Assembly: GCA_963696525.1 (NCBI GenBank)
Contig: CAVOKO010000012.1
Location: 1-64,000 of the forward strand
DNA length: 64,000 nt
Origin: CAWBRT01 sp963696525
GTDB taxonomy: Bacteria > Acidobacteriota > Terriglobia > Terriglobales > Acidobacteriaceae
Direction of reading: 5' to 3'
The number at the start of each line of letters is the position of its first letter. Positions within the stretch are counted from its first letter, which is position 1. Shown here piece after piece: positions 51,119 to 59,647 of this stretch. The notes under the pieces are model-generated. The model made no database searches, was not told the DNA's origin, and worked only from the letters and a program-made list of their open reading frames with translations. The translations under genes and the position numbers were made by a program.

Positions 51119-51664
51119 CTATCCCTTGATATTCGGGCTCTGAGCGGGATTCTTGCGCTGGTGACCCGTTGCACTGCGAACCACCTTCACATCGAATGTG
51201 AACCCCTGGGTGTGCGGCGGGAAGCATTGACGATCGCTGCATGCCTGGTAGCGCAGTTCGCCGCGCACACGGTAGCTGCCGGGCGAAACCGCGTTGGTGG
51301 CCTTCAGCACGCCCGTAACCCTAAACGTCCCCGAGTAAACGCTGAGTTTTTCTTCCGGCATGAAGGGCAACGCCATCTGTTCTCCGGCGGGGTACTGGAG
51401 TGCTCCCACCAGCATCTCCGAAGGCGGGCTGAGCTTGACCGTGGTCGGAATCAGAATTTCCTGGGTCGGCTTGTTGGAGTTGATGTGGAAGCCGGAATTG
51501 ATGCGAAAACTCATGTTCAGCGTGGCCGATTTGCCGGGCTGGATGGTGACCGGTTCGACCGGCAAAACCGCGATGCCAGGACCGCCGGAACTCTGCGTTT
51601 GTCCCGCAGCGGAAGCGAAAAGCACAGCCAGCAAAATCAGGCAACCCAGCGTGCGAGTTTTCAT
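51119..51664 (-). CDS. DsbD N-terminal-like (nDsbD) periplasmic protein
   Basis: 181-aa exported protein: signal sequence TRTLGCLILLAVLFASAAG, then an immunoglobulin-like nDsbD domain with GFHINSNKP, AVSPGSYRVRGELRYQACSDRQCFPP. The two cysteines of YQACSDRQCFPP match the active pair of DsbD's N-terminal domain, which passes electrons to periplasmic thiol proteins. Its start overlaps the tlpA stop (ATGA), and ccdA precedes tlpA, so transmembrane, thioredoxin and nDsbD parts of a DsbD-like pathway are encoded by three separate genes. Confidence 0.82.
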   Translation of the reverse strand: MKTRTLGCLILLAVLFASAAGQTQSSGGPGIAVLPVEPVTIQPGKSATLNMSFRINSGFHINSNKPTQEILIPTTVKLSPPSEMLVGALQYPAGEQMALPFMPEEKLSVYSGTFRVTGVLKATNAVSPGSYRVRGELRYQACSDRQCFPPHTQGFTFDVKVVRSATGHQRKNPAQSPNIKG

Positions 51665-52263
51665 AGCGCTCCTGCTTCCGCCGGCAGCAGGCCTCTGCGC
51701 TGGACGCTGCTTGCCGAAAGCCCAAGCGCTTTTTTCACATGTTCTTCTATTTCCTTGCGATTGACCAGGCCTTGCACGTGCAAAACGATTTTCCCGTCGC
51801 GGCCAATATAGAACGTGTCCGGAAGAAACTGAACGTCGCCGTAGGCCTGGGCGATGGATTCCTTGCCCAGCAACACCGGGTAATTCACGCCTAAACGTTT
51901 GGCGAATGATTCAATCGTCTTCTGGTCCGAGTCGTCCATGGCCACGCCTATCACTTGCAGTCCCTGTGCCCCGTAGCGCTGCTGCAGATCTACGAACCAG
52001 GGCATCTCCTCCTTGCAAGGCGGACACCACGTGGCCCAGAAGTTCAGCAGCACGACTTTTCCATGATAGTCGGAGAGCCGGACATTCTTGCCCGAGAGGT
52101 CTCTCAACTCGAATTCGGGCGCCAGTTGTCCCTTGGCGTCTCCGCTGATCCTCGCCGGGCTGGCGGCTCCGGCCCGCGATCGGTTTGCCAGGTAGCGTCC
52201 AGTGAAAAACATTGCCGCCACCAGCACAACCAAAAGCACAGCGGTAGGTAGATTGATCTTCAC
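51661..52263 (-). CDS. tlpA: TlpA/ResA-type membrane-anchored thioredoxin
   Basis: 200-aa thiol-disulfide oxidoreductase with an N-terminal membrane anchor (LPTAVLLVVLVAAMFFTGRYL), the AhpC/TSA-like fold and a WCPPC active site in LNFWATWCPPCKEEMP. The later cis-Pro segment FLPDTFYIGRDGKI is also intact. Reduces cytochrome c apoprotein or other envelope thiols using electrons from CcdA. Starts 12 bp after ccdA and overlaps the nDsbD gene. Confidence 0.9.
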   Translation of the reverse strand: MKINLPTAVLLVVLVAAMFFTGRYLANRSRAGAASPARISGDAKGQLAPEFELRDLSGKNVRLSDYHGKVVLLNFWATWCPPCKEEMPWFVDLQQRYGAQGLQVIGVAMDDSDQKTIESFAKRLGVNYPVLLGKESIAQAYGDVQFLPDTFYIGRDGKIVLHVQGLVNRKEIEEHVKKALGLSASSVQRRGLLPAEAGAL

Positions 52264-52275
52264 GCCAGCCTCGCA

Positions 52276-52995
52276 TTAAAGCGCGAATCGATTCAGAAAA
52301 CCAAGGTATCCGGAGAGCATGCTGAAGCGTCCGAGAGCAATCAGGACTCCGAAAACGATCAGCAGGACGCCGCTCACGACTTCCACTGTATGTAGATGCC
52401 GGCGGAAGCGCGAATAGAACCCGAGAAAACGGTTCACCCCGATCGAGGTGAGCAAAAATGGAACAGCCAGACCTAGCGAATAGACCGCCAGCAGAAGAAT
52501 CCCTTTGGCAACCGTGTCCTGCGAACCGGCCAGGACGAGGATGCCGGCGAGGATAGGCCCGATGCAGGGGGTCCAGCCGAAGGCGAACGCGAACCCGACC
52601 AGGAACGCCCGCATCGGACCGGCGGCTTTCATGCTGTGTAAGCGCTTGTCGGCATAGAGCGCCTTGATCTTGATCAGCCCGGTCAGGTGAAGTCCGAAAA
52701 TGATAATCACGGCCCCGGCAATCATCGCCAGCTCGCGGTGATACTCGCGCGTCAATTGCCCAACGGATGTGGCCACAGCTCCGAGCGAGATGAAAACCAC
52801 GCTGAAGCCGGCAATGAACAGGCATGAATTTAGCATGACCGTGCGCAACATCCGCCGGTCCGCCGATTGCAGGTTTTCGACTGTGGCGCCAGAGATCAGC
52901 GAGACATAGCCGGGCACCAGCGGAAGCACGCAGGGCGAAAGAAAAGAAAGCAGCCCGGCAAGGAACGCGGCGATGGGCAATGGCAGTGCCGACAT
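52276..52995 (-). CDS. ccdA: Cytochrome c biogenesis protein CcdA
   Basis: 239-aa membrane protein of the CcdA/DsbD-beta family, moving reducing equivalents from cytoplasmic thioredoxin to the periplasm. Both redox cysteines are visible: LSFLSPCVLPLVPGYVS and FGWTPCIGPILAGIL. Six hydrophobic helices. First gene of the ccdA-tlpA-nDsbD operon; the multiheme cytochrome gene 3.7 kb away is a plausible beneficiary. Confidence 0.93.
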   Translation of the reverse strand: MSALPLPIAAFLAGLLSFLSPCVLPLVPGYVSLISGATVENLQSADRRMLRTVMLNSCLFIAGFSVVFISLGAVATSVGQLTREYHRELAMIAGAVIIIFGLHLTGLIKIKALYADKRLHSMKAAGPMRAFLVGFAFAFGWTPCIGPILAGILVLAGSQDTVAKGILLLAVYSLGLAVPFLLTSIGVNRFLGFYSRFRRHLHTVEVVSGVLLIVFGVLIALGRFSMLSGYLGFLNRFAL

Positions 52996-53151
52996 ACTTA
53001 TATTTTAGCGCGGAGTCTCACGTCTGTGGGAAGCGCCGGAAATCAGTGCCTGGAAGCACACTTCCTGGGCCGACCCCAAAAGCGCCGACGCATGCGCGCG
53101 CATGATGCAGGTGAGGCACTCACAGCCAGACCGTGCTTACAGCGCGACTAC

Positions 53152-53544
53152 CTATTTCCGCAACCCGCTCCAGGTTTCCGAGGTCACGATCGAGTTGCTC
53201 GGGTTGTGCGGATCGTATTTGACGCTGGCGGGCAATCCCAGGCGGCAGGAGTGCAAATCGACGACCTGGCGCAGTTGCGTGACGTCCTGCGAGCACTCGT
53301 ACTGCACTCCGGCGACATCGTAGCTGTAGACCAACAGTTGCTGTAGTCCCAGCTTGGGATCCTCCACTTCGTTCACGTCCAAAACCGTGCCGTCGGTCAA
53401 ACGGCCTACGGCGTTGAGATTTGCGCGGCGCTGGCGTTCGCGCTCCTCCGGCGATTTGCGATGGCTGGCAATCCAGACAGCCACGCCGCCGGAGACCAGG
53501 GCGACGACGCCGGCAGCCAGCAGAAAAATGCGATAAGAAGTCAT
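53152..53544 (-). CDS. Hypothetical membrane-anchored protein (DUF3592-like)
   Basis: 130-aa protein with one N-terminal transmembrane helix (YRIFLLAAGVVALVSGGVAVWIA), a charged linker (SPEERERQRR), and a small beta-rich domain: AVGRLTDGTVLDV, QQLLVYSYDVAGVQYECSQDV, LPASVKYDPHNPSNSIV. The YDPxNPxxS pattern and layout resemble DUF3592 proteins. Function unknown. Same strand and 21 bp after the FAH-family gene, so it is probably the last gene of that transcription unit. Confidence 0.6.
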   Translation of the reverse strand: MTSYRIFLLAAGVVALVSGGVAVWIASHRKSPEERERQRRANLNAVGRLTDGTVLDVNEVEDPKLGLQQLLVYSYDVAGVQYECSQDVTQLRQVVDLHSCRLGLPASVKYDPHNPSNSIVTSETWSGLRK

Positions 53545-53565
53545 ACTCTCAATGGATGCCGAAGG

Positions 53566-54393
53566 TCATTCATTGACCACCGGATTTCGCAACGTGCCAA
53601 TGCCTTCGACGATCACCTCAACCGTGTCACCGCTGTTCATGGAACTTACGCCCGGAGGCGTTCCCGTAGCGATAATATCGCCCGGCACCAGCGTCATCAC
53701 CTCGCAAATGTAGCGCATCATGTAATCGATGCTGAAGATGAAGTCGCGAGTATTGCCATCCTGCCGCACTTCGCCGTTTACCAGCGCCTTCACCTGAAGC
53801 TGCGAGGGGTCGAGTCCAGTTGCGATGACCGGGCCAACTGGACAAAACGTGTCGAAACCTTTGCCGCGCGTGAATTGGCCGTCTTTTCTCTGTATATCCC
53901 GCGCAGTGACATCGTTGAGACCAGTGTAGCCGAGAATATAATCGCGAACATCTTCTTCCGGCCGCAATTTGTGGCAGGTGCGCCCGATGATGATCGCCAG
54001 TTCCGCTTCGTGATCGACCCGGTTGGAAATTTTTGGCCGCACGATCTTGCCGCCGGGGGGCAGCAGCGATGAAGGAGGCTTAAAGAAAAGAAGCGGCTCT
54101 TCCGGAACCGGGTTTCCCAACTCCTTGGCGTGTTCGACGTAGTTCCGCCCCAGGCAAACGATCTTGGTCACCAGGGGAAACGGAATCAGCAGCATCGCCA
54201 AGGCTAGTGGAATCGGATTGGGCAGGGGTTTTGCGCTGGCTGGATCGGGTAGCAACACGTTGCCGGGCATTCCCGACGCGCTCACTTCCAGGTGTGGACC
54301 ACCCATGAGGGCGGTGATGACATCCTGCCCATTCTGGTTTTCGACAAGGCCGTAGTGAAGTCCATCTTTGTCAGCAAAACGGCAAAAACGCAT
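53566..54393 (-). CDS. Fumarylacetoacetate hydrolase family protein
   Basis: 275-aa hydrolase/isomerase of the FAH fold. Metal ligands are visible in DHEAELAIIIGR and GYTGLNDVTARDIQ; the active-site lid and core KIVCLGRNYVEHAKELGN, LFFKPPSSLL, GKGFDTFCPVGP and TGTPPGVS complete the family pattern. Start ATG 54393 (MRFCRFADKDG) is chosen; sequence upstream belongs to the lipoprotein gene in another frame. Members cleave beta-diketo acids such as fumarylpyruvate or acylpyruvates in aromatic catabolism; substrate here is not determinable. Confidence 0.87.
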   Translation of the reverse strand: MRFCRFADKDGLHYGLVENQNGQDVITALMGGPHLEVSASGMPGNVLLPDPASAKPLPNPIPLALAMLLIPFPLVTKIVCLGRNYVEHAKELGNPVPEEPLLFFKPPSSLLPPGGKIVRPKISNRVDHEAELAIIIGRTCHKLRPEEDVRDYILGYTGLNDVTARDIQRKDGQFTRGKGFDTFCPVGPVIATGLDPSQLQVKALVNGEVRQDGNTRDFIFSIDYMMRYICEVMTLVPGDIIATGTPPGVSSMNSGDTVEVIVEGIGTLRNPVVNE

Positions 54394-54409
54394 ATATGAA
54401 ACCTCGTAG

Positions 54410-55501
54410 TTATGGTTGGGGTACCGCTTCCACGGCGGTTTCAGAACGCGCGCTTTGGTTGCCGCGCTCATCGACCGCACTGACCGAGTAAATGTAACGA
54501 TGTCCGGCGACAACGTTCTCGTCGCGGAAAGCGGGAGCCTTCACCAGTTGACTATGGATCTGGCGTGCCGGTTCTCCCGGCTCGCTGCGGAATACGTTGT
54601 AACCCGCAAGATCGGCTTCGGTATTCGGAGCCCACGTCAGGTCGATGAACGGCTTTTGCCCCACTCCCGAGAATACAGCTTGAAGGCCGGTCGGAGGCGC
54701 CGGGGGAAAGATATCATGCGGAAAAATATGAATGACCGGGGAATCGTCACCCTCGAACTCCATCGGTTCCCCGCCGGCCAACTGCACCCGCGTCACACTG
54801 GTCGCTCTGTAATCGTAAGCATGCTCCCACTCAAAGCTGCGGTCGCCCACCGTTTCCGTACCGGCCTTGGCCGGCAACTCCTGTATCAGCATGTAGTCGG
54901 GAGCGTTCGCCAGCTTGCGATATACACGATAGAAGAAGCGAAGATTGGCGGCGCTGGGGAGCAGCTCAGGCGCTGTCCAACTGAGGACCACCGATTCGGG
55001 CGTGACCTCGGCGTGCAGATCGTTGGGAGCAGGCAACGCCGGAGCCAACGAAACCCGCACCTGATTGGAAAGCCCCGCGCCCTTGTCGCGCCGGTTCCGG
55101 ACCTCAATGGCATAGGTGGCAAACTGGGTCGCGCTCTGCATCTCCAAACTCAGTGCGTCCTCGAACATCACCTGCGGGCGCCGGCCGGTGGCCGGGGACA
55201 GGGAGTGCAGATCCTCCGGGCGCAACTGCTTTACAACCCGGCATTCCCTCATCGGGAACTCGCCCGCGGCGCGGCAGATCACGGTCGGCCCCAGCCGCCG
55301 TATGTTCTGGCGATCTATCGTCTGCGTCGGCTCGGTCCAGGCAAGCACCACCCGGCCGCCTTTCCGCATGGCAGTCAAATCGTTGACCGGACGCGGTAAC
55401 TCCAGAGACGGCGGCATGGGAACACCGGGCGCGCCGCAGCCGACGGCACACCACAACAGCCCGATGACGAGAATATAAGTGTAGGCAATCTGATTCCGCA
55501 T
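54410..55501 (-). CDS. Lipoprotein with fibronectin type III-like domains
   Basis: 363-aa exported lipoprotein: signal ILVIGLLWCAVGCG with the lipobox Cys (AVGC, about residue 22), then three FN3-like modules starting near PRPVNDLTAMRKGGRVVLAWTEP, PAPNDLHAEVTPESVVLSWTAPE and PPTGLQAVFSGVGQKPFIDLTWAPNTEADLAGYNVFRSEPG. No enzymatic motif; likely an envelope adhesion or scaffold protein. Directly upstream (16 bp) of the FAH gene on the same strand, an unusual pairing that is probably positional. Confidence 0.82.
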   Translation of the reverse strand: MRNQIAYTYILVIGLLWCAVGCGAPGVPMPPSLELPRPVNDLTAMRKGGRVVLAWTEPTQTIDRQNIRRLGPTVICRAAGEFPMRECRVVKQLRPEDLHSLSPATGRRPQVMFEDALSLEMQSATQFATYAIEVRNRRDKGAGLSNQVRVSLAPALPAPNDLHAEVTPESVVLSWTAPELLPSAANLRFFYRVYRKLANAPDYMLIQELPAKAGTETVGDRSFEWEHAYDYRATSVTRVQLAGGEPMEFEGDDSPVIHIFPHDIFPPAPPTGLQAVFSGVGQKPFIDLTWAPNTEADLAGYNVFRSEPGEPARQIHSQLVKAPAFRDENVVAGHRYIYSVSAVDERGNQSARSETAVEAVPQP

Positions 55502-55584
55502 GTGCGAGCCATCAGCCTAACACCTGGAACCGGCAACAGAAAAGCCTTGAACCCTGAAACGATATAAAATTCGACCGTTTTAGC

Positions 55585-55702
55585 AGGCTGCTGAAAAACG
55601 CGCCGAAGCAGCGAGCGAGGCGCTACCGAATGTGCAATCCAGAAGTGAAGCGTACAAGATGTTGGGGGCTTGCCCTTCCCAAAACTTGTTTTTCAGCAGC
55701 CC
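55585..55702. repeat. MITE-like element, copy B
   Basis: 118 bp bounded by AGGCTGCTGAAAAAC (55585-55599) and GTTTTTCAGCAGCCC (55688-55702), 14 of 15 paired. Nearly identical to copy A at 12084-12199. Its right flank GTTAG supplies the stop codon (TTA, read as TAA on the minus strand) of mgsA. Confidence 0.9.
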
Positions 55703-55703
55703 G

Positions 55704-56177
55704 TTAGGCCTCGGCTTTCGAACTCATTCGATCCCGGTAGGCGGCATAGTCCGGCACAAGGCGTTCGTAACTGCTCCTCATCAGCGGTGAGGAAATCATG
55801 AAATCGGCCGAGGAGCGATTGCAGGCAACCGGAATATTCCATACGTTGGCGATTCGCAGCAGCGCTTTGATATCCGGATCGTGCGGCAGCGGTTCCAGCG
55901 GATCCCAAAAGAAGATGACAAAATCGATTTCCGAATCGGCAATTTTCGCGCCAATCTGCTGATCGCCGCCCAAAGGGCCGCTCTCGAGCTTGTGGATCGA
56001 GATTTCCAACTGGTTCTCCAGAAGCTGTCCCGTCGTGCCGGTCGCATACAGGTTATGATCAGCCAGCAGGTCGCGATTAAAGTGGGCCCACTCGAACAGG
56101 TCCCGCTTTTTGTTGTCGTGAGCGACCAAGGCTATGTTCTTCTTCGGAGACATTGGCAGGATCTTATGTTTTTTCAA
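55704..56177 (-). CDS. mgsA: Methylglyoxal synthase
   Basis: Converts dihydroxyacetone phosphate to methylglyoxal and phosphate. Family blocks: IALVAHDNKKRDL (catalytic Asp/Lys region), ATGTTGQLL, SGPLGGDQQIGA (phosphate-binding GPLGGD with catalytic Asp), FFWDPLEPLPHDPDIKALLRI and ACNRSSADFMI. Length 149-157 aa is normal. A second ATG at 56153 (MSPKKNIALVAHD) is closer to the conserved N-terminus and may be the true start. The stop codon touches the MITE-like copy B. Confidence 0.93.
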   Translation of the reverse strand: MKKHKILPMSPKKNIALVAHDNKKRDLFEWAHFNRDLLADHNLYATGTTGQLLENQLEISIHKLESGPLGGDQQIGAKIADSEIDFVIFFWDPLEPLPHDPDIKALLRIANVWNIPVACNRSSADFMISSPLMRSSYERLVPDYAAYRDRMSSKAEA

Positions 56178-56665
56178 TATGATAATTACCCCTTCCGTTA
56201 TTTTCGCGCGCCCAGGTTACGCCGTAATGAATAAACCTCCGCCCATCGTTCGCCAGCAAACCTTCTTCCGCTAACGGCGTTGCTGGGGCAGCCTGGGAAT
56301 CGTCGAAACGAGCTGCTTGGGGGGTTACCATTATTAGATGCTCGGAAGTGAGCCGCTGGTGCAAGGTGCTGCTTTTTACGCAAACGCTGCGCACTAGGTC
56401 TCCAACCATCGTTGCGTCAGTTGGGGTGGTAATGCGGTGTTGGGGAGCTGCGAATCATTGTTGCTGTGGGTGATATTTAGCGACTTTCCCTGCAAAATCC
56501 AGATAGTGCAATCGCGATCTGCGCAGATGCTTGATTGCATTGATTTTCATTACTATGTCACTGTATCTGCGGCGATGCTTGTGCAATAATCTGGGCGCAG
56601 CAGATGACCCTGTCGTTTTGTATCTATCGTTTGTACCCATATTTTTCCAGTGCAATGGAGGTGTT
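56178..56665. other. Intergenic region upstream of the tetraheme cytochrome
   Basis: About 490 bp with no gene I can support. It has weak minus-strand frames without family motifs and an AT-rich stretch (56540-56600) that probably contains the cytochrome promoter. Confidence 0.45.
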
Positions 56666-57061
56666 GTGAAAACAACTCAGAAACTAATCGTCCTGTTATT
56701 GGGCGTATTTGTCCTGATGGTTGCTTCGCTTGCAGTAGCTCAGGCCCCGAAGCCGCCGACAAGCGTAGTTCTTCCGGCGCCAAATGGCGCGGTAACTTTC
56801 GACCACGCGGCACACACCAAGGTCGGCAAATGCGCCGATTGCCACCATGCGTCGAAACCGCAGAAGCCCTCAAAGTCTGGATTCGAGAAATGCGGCGATT
56901 GCCACACTAAGACGGCGACTCCGCCAGTAACCACCAAGTTGCAGGCTGCTTTCCATAATCCGCCCGCGACTGCCGGAACCTGCATCGATTGTCACAAAAC
57001 GCAGAACGCGGCTGGCAAGAAAGCGCCCGCAAAGTGCGCCGACTGCCACAAGAAAGCCTAA
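56666..57061 (+). CDS. Periplasmic tetraheme cytochrome c (cytochrome c3/c7-like)
   Basis: 131-aa exported cytochrome. Signal peptide TTQKLIVLLLGVFVLMVASLAVAQA, then four CxxCH heme motifs: CADCHH, CGDCHT, CIDCHK and CADCHK, with extra histidines (FDHAAHT, AAFHNPP) for sixth-ligand positions. Pattern is close to class III c7-type cytochromes that carry low-potential electrons in the periplasm. Start is GTG 56666 with GGAGG 6 bases upstream; the in-frame ATGs further upstream precede the ribosome-binding site. Followed by a strong terminator. CcdA/TlpA nearby may support its maturation. Confidence 0.85.
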   Translation: MKTTQKLIVLLLGVFVLMVASLAVAQAPKPPTSVVLPAPNGAVTFDHAAHTKVGKCADCHHASKPQKPSKSGFEKCGDCHTKTATPPVTTKLQAAFHNPPATAGTCIDCHKTQNAAGKKAPAKCADCHKKA

Positions 57062-57084
57062 GCGTCTTCTGTTTCAGACCATTC

Positions 57085-57118
57085 GAACCCGCGACTCAAA
57101 TCGCGGGTTCACTGTTTT
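57085..57118 (+). terminator. Rho-independent terminator after the cytochrome gene
   Basis: Perfect 10-bp stem GAACCCGCGA (57085-57094) and TCGCGGGTTC (57101-57110), loop CTCAAA, followed by ACTGTTTTC. Starts 23 bp after the cytochrome stop. Confidence 0.85.
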
Positions 57119-57167
57119 CGGGTTGATTTCGGTGCGACGAACTGGCCTATCCGGGGTATTCCCAGTC

Positions 57168-58694
57168 TCAATCGGCATTATCGGAAGCGGCTCTGAGCGC
57201 CATCTTCGGCGTTCGGCCGGCCATCTCGGCTCCGGCGTCGGACGGCAAGGTAAAGGCGGAATAGGCCGACAATGCGGTGATCAGTCCCATAATGAGAAGA
57301 GCCGGCCAGAAATCGCTTGCCACGATGGTTCCGTGCTTTTGCAGGAAGCTGGACGCCTGTAAGGCAAACGCACCCACGGTGACCCCCATGCCAAGCGACA
57401 GTTGCTGCACGGTGGCGTACATGCTGGTGGCTTGGCTGACAAGTGGGTCGGGAATGTCGGCGTAAGTGATTGCATTCAGGGACGTAAACTGCAAACTGCG
57501 GACGCATCCGCCTAACAGAAGGACCACGAAGATGAGCAGATGCGGCGTTCTTGCCGTAAACAACGCCATCACGGCCACGCTCACCGCCGAAAGCAGCGCA
57601 TTGTAGGCGAGCACCGAACGGAACCCATACATCCGCAAAAACATCCTGATGGCGCCTTTTATAAACAATGCGCCGACCGCCGAGGCGCAGGTCAGCAATC
57701 CTGATTGCAGCGGGCTCATGCCAAAACCGAGTTGCAGCAGCAACGGCAGCAGGAGCGCGATCGAGCCAATTCCAATGCGGAACAAGCATCCGCCGCCAAC
57801 TCCGACCAAGAATGTTTTGATCTTGAACAAGCCGAGATCCAGCAGCGGCATTTCCGTGCGCCGGGCGAGGCGAAAGTACGCGTAGGTAATGACGGCGCCA
57901 ACTACAACGCTTCCAACCGCGAACTCCCGCGGCAGCAGGCGCTCGGTGATCGTGCTCAACCCGAACATCAGCAACGACAGCCCTGTCGCCGATGTAAGGA
58001 AGCCGGTCACGTCCAGCCGGGGAACCTCAGCCTCGCGGATATTTTCCATGAAGCGAAGGGCGAGAAAAATGCCCAGGATGCTGATCGGAACGTTGATGAA
58101 AAAAATCCAGCGCCAACTCAGGTAGGTGGTAATAAAGCCGCCCAGCGGCGGACCAACCAGGGGTCCTAACAACGCTGGAACCGTCAGGTAATTCAGGGCG
58201 GTAACCAGCTCGTCCCTGGAAACCGTTCTCACAATTACGATTCGCCCCACCGGCACCATCATGGCGCCGCCAATGCCCTGCAAGAAACGCGCGGTCACGA
58301 AGAAAGCAAAAGATCGAGCGACGCCGCACAACATCGAGCTGACCATGAAGGTTGCAATCGCCGCGCAAAAGACGGTTCGCCCGCCAAATTTGTCGGCCAT
58401 CCAACCGGATATCGGTATGAAAACCGCCAAGCTCACCAGGTAGGCCGTCAACCCAAGCTTGAGTACGATCGCATCCATGCCCAGATCGCGGGCAATCATC
58501 GGCAGCGACGTGGTGATTACCGTCCCGTCGACATTTTCCATCAACAGAGCACAGGCGACGATCAGCGGGACAAAAAGCTCCGGCCGGATCTTGGGCCAGA
58601 GCCTCCGGCCAAACAATCTCTCCGATACAGAATTTGAGCGACGTGCGAGTGATGCGTCAGCTATTTTTTCAGGATCTTCTAGAATTTTTGCCAC
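57168..58694 (-). CDS. MFS transporter, DHA2 (EmrB/QacA) family
   Basis: 508-aa drug:H+ antiporter-type exporter with about 14 membrane helices. Motifs: ENVDGTVITTSLPMIARDLG (motif D1-like), SGWMADKFGGRTVF (motif A), RFLQGIGGAMMVPVGR and LGPLVGPPLGGFITTYLSWRWIFFINVPI (motif C). An N-terminal 40-residue cytoplasmic extension precedes the first helix. Substrate unknown; no membrane-fusion protein gene is adjacent, so it may act alone. Confidence 0.9.
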   Translation of the reverse strand: MAKILEDPEKIADASLARRSNSVSERLFGRRLWPKIRPELFVPLIVACALLMENVDGTVITTSLPMIARDLGMDAIVLKLGLTAYLVSLAVFIPISGWMADKFGGRTVFCAAIATFMVSSMLCGVARSFAFFVTARFLQGIGGAMMVPVGRIVIVRTVSRDELVTALNYLTVPALLGPLVGPPLGGFITTYLSWRWIFFINVPISILGIFLALRFMENIREAEVPRLDVTGFLTSATGLSLLMFGLSTITERLLPREFAVGSVVVGAVITYAYFRLARRTEMPLLDLGLFKIKTFLVGVGGGCLFRIGIGSIALLLPLLLQLGFGMSPLQSGLLTCASAVGALFIKGAIRMFLRMYGFRSVLAYNALLSAVSVAVMALFTARTPHLLIFVVLLLGGCVRSLQFTSLNAITYADIPDPLVSQATSMYATVQQLSLGMGVTVGAFALQASSFLQKHGTIVASDFWPALLIMGLITALSAYSAFTLPSDAGAEMAGRTPKMALRAASDNAD

Positions 58695-58872
58695 GAGTTC
58701 TTATTAATAGTATCTCTGTTTTGCGGCGAAGTCGCAAACCCCTAAACGAATGACCTTCGCGAAAAACCCCTTCCGTAAGCGTAGCGGACTAGCCTCTAAG
58801 AGATTTGCCCGAATGCACGGGCACAAGCGGCCTTGCATTCTACAGCCGCCCCTAGATAATCGGATGCGCGTG
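58695..58872. other. Intergenic region upstream of the MFS gene
   Basis: No gene. AT-rich stretch TTCTTATTAATAGTATCTCT at about 58698-58717 looks like the MFS promoter. Confidence 0.5.
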
Positions 58873-58990
58873 AGCTGAAACGGTTTCAAAATCGTGCGCC
58901 AGGCTCTACCGAACGTGTGCGTCGGAAGCGATGAGCACAAGTATTGTGGGCTTGTCCTGAACCAAACTTGTTTTTCCAGTAGTTGGTTAG
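58873..58990. repeat. MITE-like element, degenerate copy C
   Basis: Starts GAGCTGAAACGG and ends ACTTGTTTTTCCAGTAGTTGGTTAG. Interior segments (GTGCGCCAGGCTCTACCGAA, GTGGGCTTGTCC) match copies A and B, with many substitutions. Lies upstream of the methyltransferase gene. Confidence 0.65.
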
Positions 58991-59046
58991 GAGATATGTC
59001 TTTCGCGAGCCTGATCGAAGAGAAACTGATCTAAGATGGAAACCGT

Positions 59047-59628
59047 ATGCCCCAGAACGAACGAGACGCATGGAACCAGCGCTACCGTGATGGATCGCAC
59101 GGCAGAAGTGGTCCCGATCCGTTCCTGATCAAGAGCTGTGAAGAGTTCATCCAGCCCTTGTTCCCCGCGAGTGGCACTGCGCTCGACGTTGCCGGCGGCG
59201 CCGGCAGGCATGCCGTATATCTTGCCGAGCGCGCCTGGCGCGTGACCCTGGCCGATATCTCCGAGTCGGGTATCGAGCGGGCACGCGACCTTGCCAAGCG
59301 GCACGGTGTGACGATCGATTGTTTGATTGGCGACGCTCGCAGCCTGGATCTTGGCCGCGAAATATTCGACGTCGTAATGGTTTTCTTTTACCTGGAGCGC
59401 GATATTTTCCCCATGCTGGGCGCTGCCCTGCGTCCCGGCGGGCTCATCGTCTATAAGACATACACACACGAGCACGAAAAGTTTGCCAGCCGCGGCCTGT
59501 CGCACCCCATGTACTTCCTTGGCGACAACGAACTGTTAGACGCATTTCCGGGTTTTCGCGTGCTCCACTATCGCGAGTCCGTGCATGAGCGCGGCATCGC
59601 CGAGCTGGTCGCGCGCAAACCGCTGTGA
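59047..59628 (+). CDS. Class I SAM-dependent methyltransferase
   Basis: 193-aa methyltransferase of the TehB/UbiE-like fold. Motif I reads ALDVAGGAGRHAVYLAERAW (DVAGGAGR in place of the usual DxGxGxG), then LADISESGIERARDLA, IGDARSLDLG, FDVVMVFFYLERDIFPML and RPGGLIVYKTYT. The N-terminal RDAWNQRYRDG is typical of tellurite-resistance TehB-type proteins. Substrate unknown. An IS5-type element lies 19 bp downstream. Confidence 0.85.
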   Translation: MPQNERDAWNQRYRDGSHGRSGPDPFLIKSCEEFIQPLFPASGTALDVAGGAGRHAVYLAERAWRVTLADISESGIERARDLAKRHGVTIDCLIGDARSLDLGREIFDVVMVFFYLERDIFPMLGAALRPGGLIVYKTYTHEHEKFASRGLSHPMYFLGDNELLDAFPGFRVLHYRESVHERGIAELVARKPL

Positions 59629-59647
59629 ACTTCTGGAGGCCTGCTAG

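Noticed and set aside
56164..56409. 81-codon minus-strand frame beyond mgsA
   Set aside because: No ribosome-binding site, low-complexity sequence and no homology signature; could be real but unsupported.
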